From: Colias croceus
Lineage: Eukaryota > Arthropoda > Insecta > Lepidoptera > Pieridae
Length of the DNA stretch: 64,000 bases
Direction of reading: 5' to 3'
NCBI RefSeq assembly: GCF_905220415.1
Contig: NC_059552.1
Location: 6,649,001-6,713,000 of the forward strand
Both the position numbers and the translations under genes were made by a program. The notes beneath the pieces are model-generated. The model was not told the origin of the DNA and searched no databases. It saw only the letters and a list, made by a program, of their open reading frames with translations. Shown here piece by piece: positions 61,788 to 64,000 of this stretch. Position 1 is the stretch's first letter. Each line of letters opens with the position of its first letter.

Positions 61788-64000
61788 CTTAACACTATTG
61801 TTCGATTTGACATTCCTTCACTGCAACTCTCACGGCACTTCATTTAAAGTGTTTGCAAACAGTTTAATTGTACGCACACAATTACGAAATTATATTACAT
61901 TAAAATCACTAAAACACTGTCACATAAATATCCGAAATTTTTTTATTCTATTTTATTGAATTACTTTTTTATTTAAAAAAGTATTACTGCGATAACACTT
62001 CGTAAAGTAAATCACGCGTAGCGGGCCTACGACGCGGCCGTACTTCGTAGCAGCGTAGCGGACTATGCCGCCTACGGCTACGAAATACGTATGAACTTCG
62101 TAGCGACAATACACTTCAAAGCTAATCAAAGCTCAATTGTTACGGTTTCTGTTATCAATACATCTACAATTGTGAAATATTATTGATGCAAATTTTGAAA
62201 TAAAATTATTTATGAGTTAAAAATAATTTGATAAATAAAATAATTTTGTCAATTTTAATGATTATGAAAATAAACAATGGCATAAAGTTGAGTCAAGAAC
62301 CTTCATGGAAATGAAAAAATATATTTGCCTCAGCAATCAACGCCGATTTCAAATTTCCTATTTCTTTATAGCTGTTTTCTATTATTGTCATGTTTACCCC
62401 TTACTGTTAAACATTTCTTATAATAACCACATATAACAACACCACCACCACATAGAACCTGTAACTTATCAGATCCAAAATTTCTTTCTAAATTTCAAAC
62501 CGGAATCTAACTTAGGACTTCTAAATTACAGACTACAGGAGCTTACTACTATACCTTAGTTGGCAATTGCCTGTAAGGTATAATAACTACTTACATAAAA
62601 TATTATTTTAGTACTTCTTAAGCAGTTTAAATGATAAAATATATAAACTAAAATTCTAAGAAATGCATTCCTTATAATTGCGCTAAACGATTAATAATTC
62701 CAAGATATGAGGTTAATCTCTACATTTTCGCGGAACTTGAAACATAGTTTATAATAAAATTCTAAATAAATAGTGTAAAGTTAAAATGTATCAAAAATTT
62801 TCATGATTTATTTCAAGGTTAATATTTAAAAGGGAATTTCCAGTTGTTAAAATAAAAAGCGTTTGACATATCAGAATCATCGTTTAATAAAACAAAATAT
62901 GAGTGAAAGCAATGAATATTTTTGCTGTGGTTGGGTTTGTTTGTTAATTACGGAAATTTTAGGTCAAAAAGGGAAAGAGGTTAAGCTTCTGGTACTGACA
63001 GATTATAATATATTAAGCATAATTTTATTATCATAAACTTGATTCTGTTGAATATACATCTGGTTATTTTTATCTAACAATGAAAAAAATGAACTTACTC
63101 GTAAATTTTATCTTAATAGTATGGTAACCACTTGGTAAATTATATTATGACATAATTAGTCGTTATGGAACTATTTATCTATAAAAATAATCTGTAAGAA
63201 ATCATGAAAAAAGACATAATATATTGTAGTATATACTATGTACAATATTTCAACAAATTTAATCAATGTAACTATTAAGTAAATAGTAAGTGTAAATATT
63301 AAGTAAATGTAAATAGTAAGTTCTCCTTTTATCTTACTACTTACTATAAGCTTCTTATTCCAGCGTAATATTTAAATGTAGCTTAGGTAATTTTATTAAT
63401 TATTGAGTAGAAATAACCAACAATAACTCTAGCAATTATCTCTACTAAAATGTATCATTCATTATAATAAGTTTGATAAAAAATATATAGACATAGTCAG
63501 TACTTCAAATGAGTGTATTCACAAACAAGTAATAATATTTTAATTTATTATGTATATAGGATTAAAGCTTATAAATGCAACAGGTCTAAAATAAGATCGA
63601 ATCCTTAACACGTACATGATTAATAGATCGCTTTTCTGTCGCTTTAAATCAATTTGATTTTAAACAAATTCCCATATATTTTGTAATTTTCGTAAATAAA
63701 CAGATTATTAACAAAATTAAATACTTCGGGGAAATAATAAATAAAACAACATTCCTAGAAATAGTATCTATATAATATACCTATAAATATCGAACATTTT
63801 AATCTTAAATTTAAATGTTGTTAAGCTATCTTTAATGCCTCAATATAAAAGAGTTATTCACTTTGTATAATTTACACTGACTTAACATATTTTAACATTT
63901 ATAAACAAAAAGGCTTCAAATTCGGGAAGCCTTCATTTGCTTTGACATTACAATAAAATAACGGATTAAGAAAAATTCCCATAAACGTGTATAAAATACA
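61788..64000. other. 5' flank of the receptor gene, no gene seen
   Basis: This stretch lies upstream of the receptor start codon and should contain its 5' UTR and promoter. I see an in-frame TGA at 61818-61820 that fixes the start, a GC-rich patch at about 62.0 kb, and otherwise AT-rich sequence without a convincing open frame or defined promoter element. Confidence 0.5.
61998..62108. repeat. GC-rich patch with inverted TTCGTAGC/GCTACGAA words
   Basis: About 110 bp much richer in GC than its surroundings. CTTCGTAGC occurs directly and as the inverted GCTACGAA, with several GTAGCGG words. It sits about 210-320 bp upstream of the receptor start codon. It could be a decayed hairpin element or a CpG-rich regulatory patch. 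Confidence 0.45.

Noticed and set aside
1..64000. An undescribed multi-gene system
   Set aside because: Only one host gene is supported. The other coding sequences belong to transposable elements, and no gene cluster or unexplained conserved frame was found.

Overview
The window looks like lepidopteran (moth or butterfly) nuclear DNA. It is AT-rich and crowded with short mobile elements of types familiar from Lepidoptera: Helitron-like repeats ending in CTAGT after a GC-rich hairpin, tRNA-derived SINEs, MITEs, and non-LTR retrotransposons with 3' ends typical of the order. Nothing looks bacterial, viral or organellar. This assignment is an inference; no database was searched.

I find one host protein-coding gene. 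It lies on the minus strand and spans 61787 down to 8850. Joining eight exons at GT/AG sites with matching phases gives an uninterrupted 422-residue seven-transmembrane receptor of the insect GnRH-related group, most likely the adipokinetic hormone receptor (AKHR); the AKH/corazonin-related peptide receptor is the alternative. The exons are 61509-61787, 50403-50524, 39305-39410, 35991-36195, 20289-20442, 17294-17481, 14310-14368 and 8850-9005. The last two, a 59-nt exon and the C-tail exon, are too short to stand out as open frames and were placed by splice sites and phase. Introns run from 2.8 to 15.5 kb and hold most of the repeats.

Layout: 1-1546 has no gene but carries a perfect 65-bp hairpin. 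1547-4962 is a nearly complete non-LTR retrotransposon with a 9-bp target duplication and one frameshift. 4972-8849 is the 3' flank of the receptor gene, with Helitron-like pieces and a 0.56-kb minisatellite. 8850-61787 is the receptor gene, whose introns contain a 5'-truncated LINE (39.7-42.2 kb), a LINE tail (15.5 kb), a DDE transposase fragment (21.6 kb), fold-back elements and many Helitron-like copies. 61788-64000 is the 5' flank and presumed regulatory region, with an odd GC-rich patch at about 62.0 kb.

I found no previously undescribed multi-gene system. The points most worth a second look are the receptor model itself (micro-exon, C-tail, Asp in the TM7 motif), MITEs close to its splice sites and in its 3' UTR, and the chimeric, abutting and tandem Helitron-like elements.
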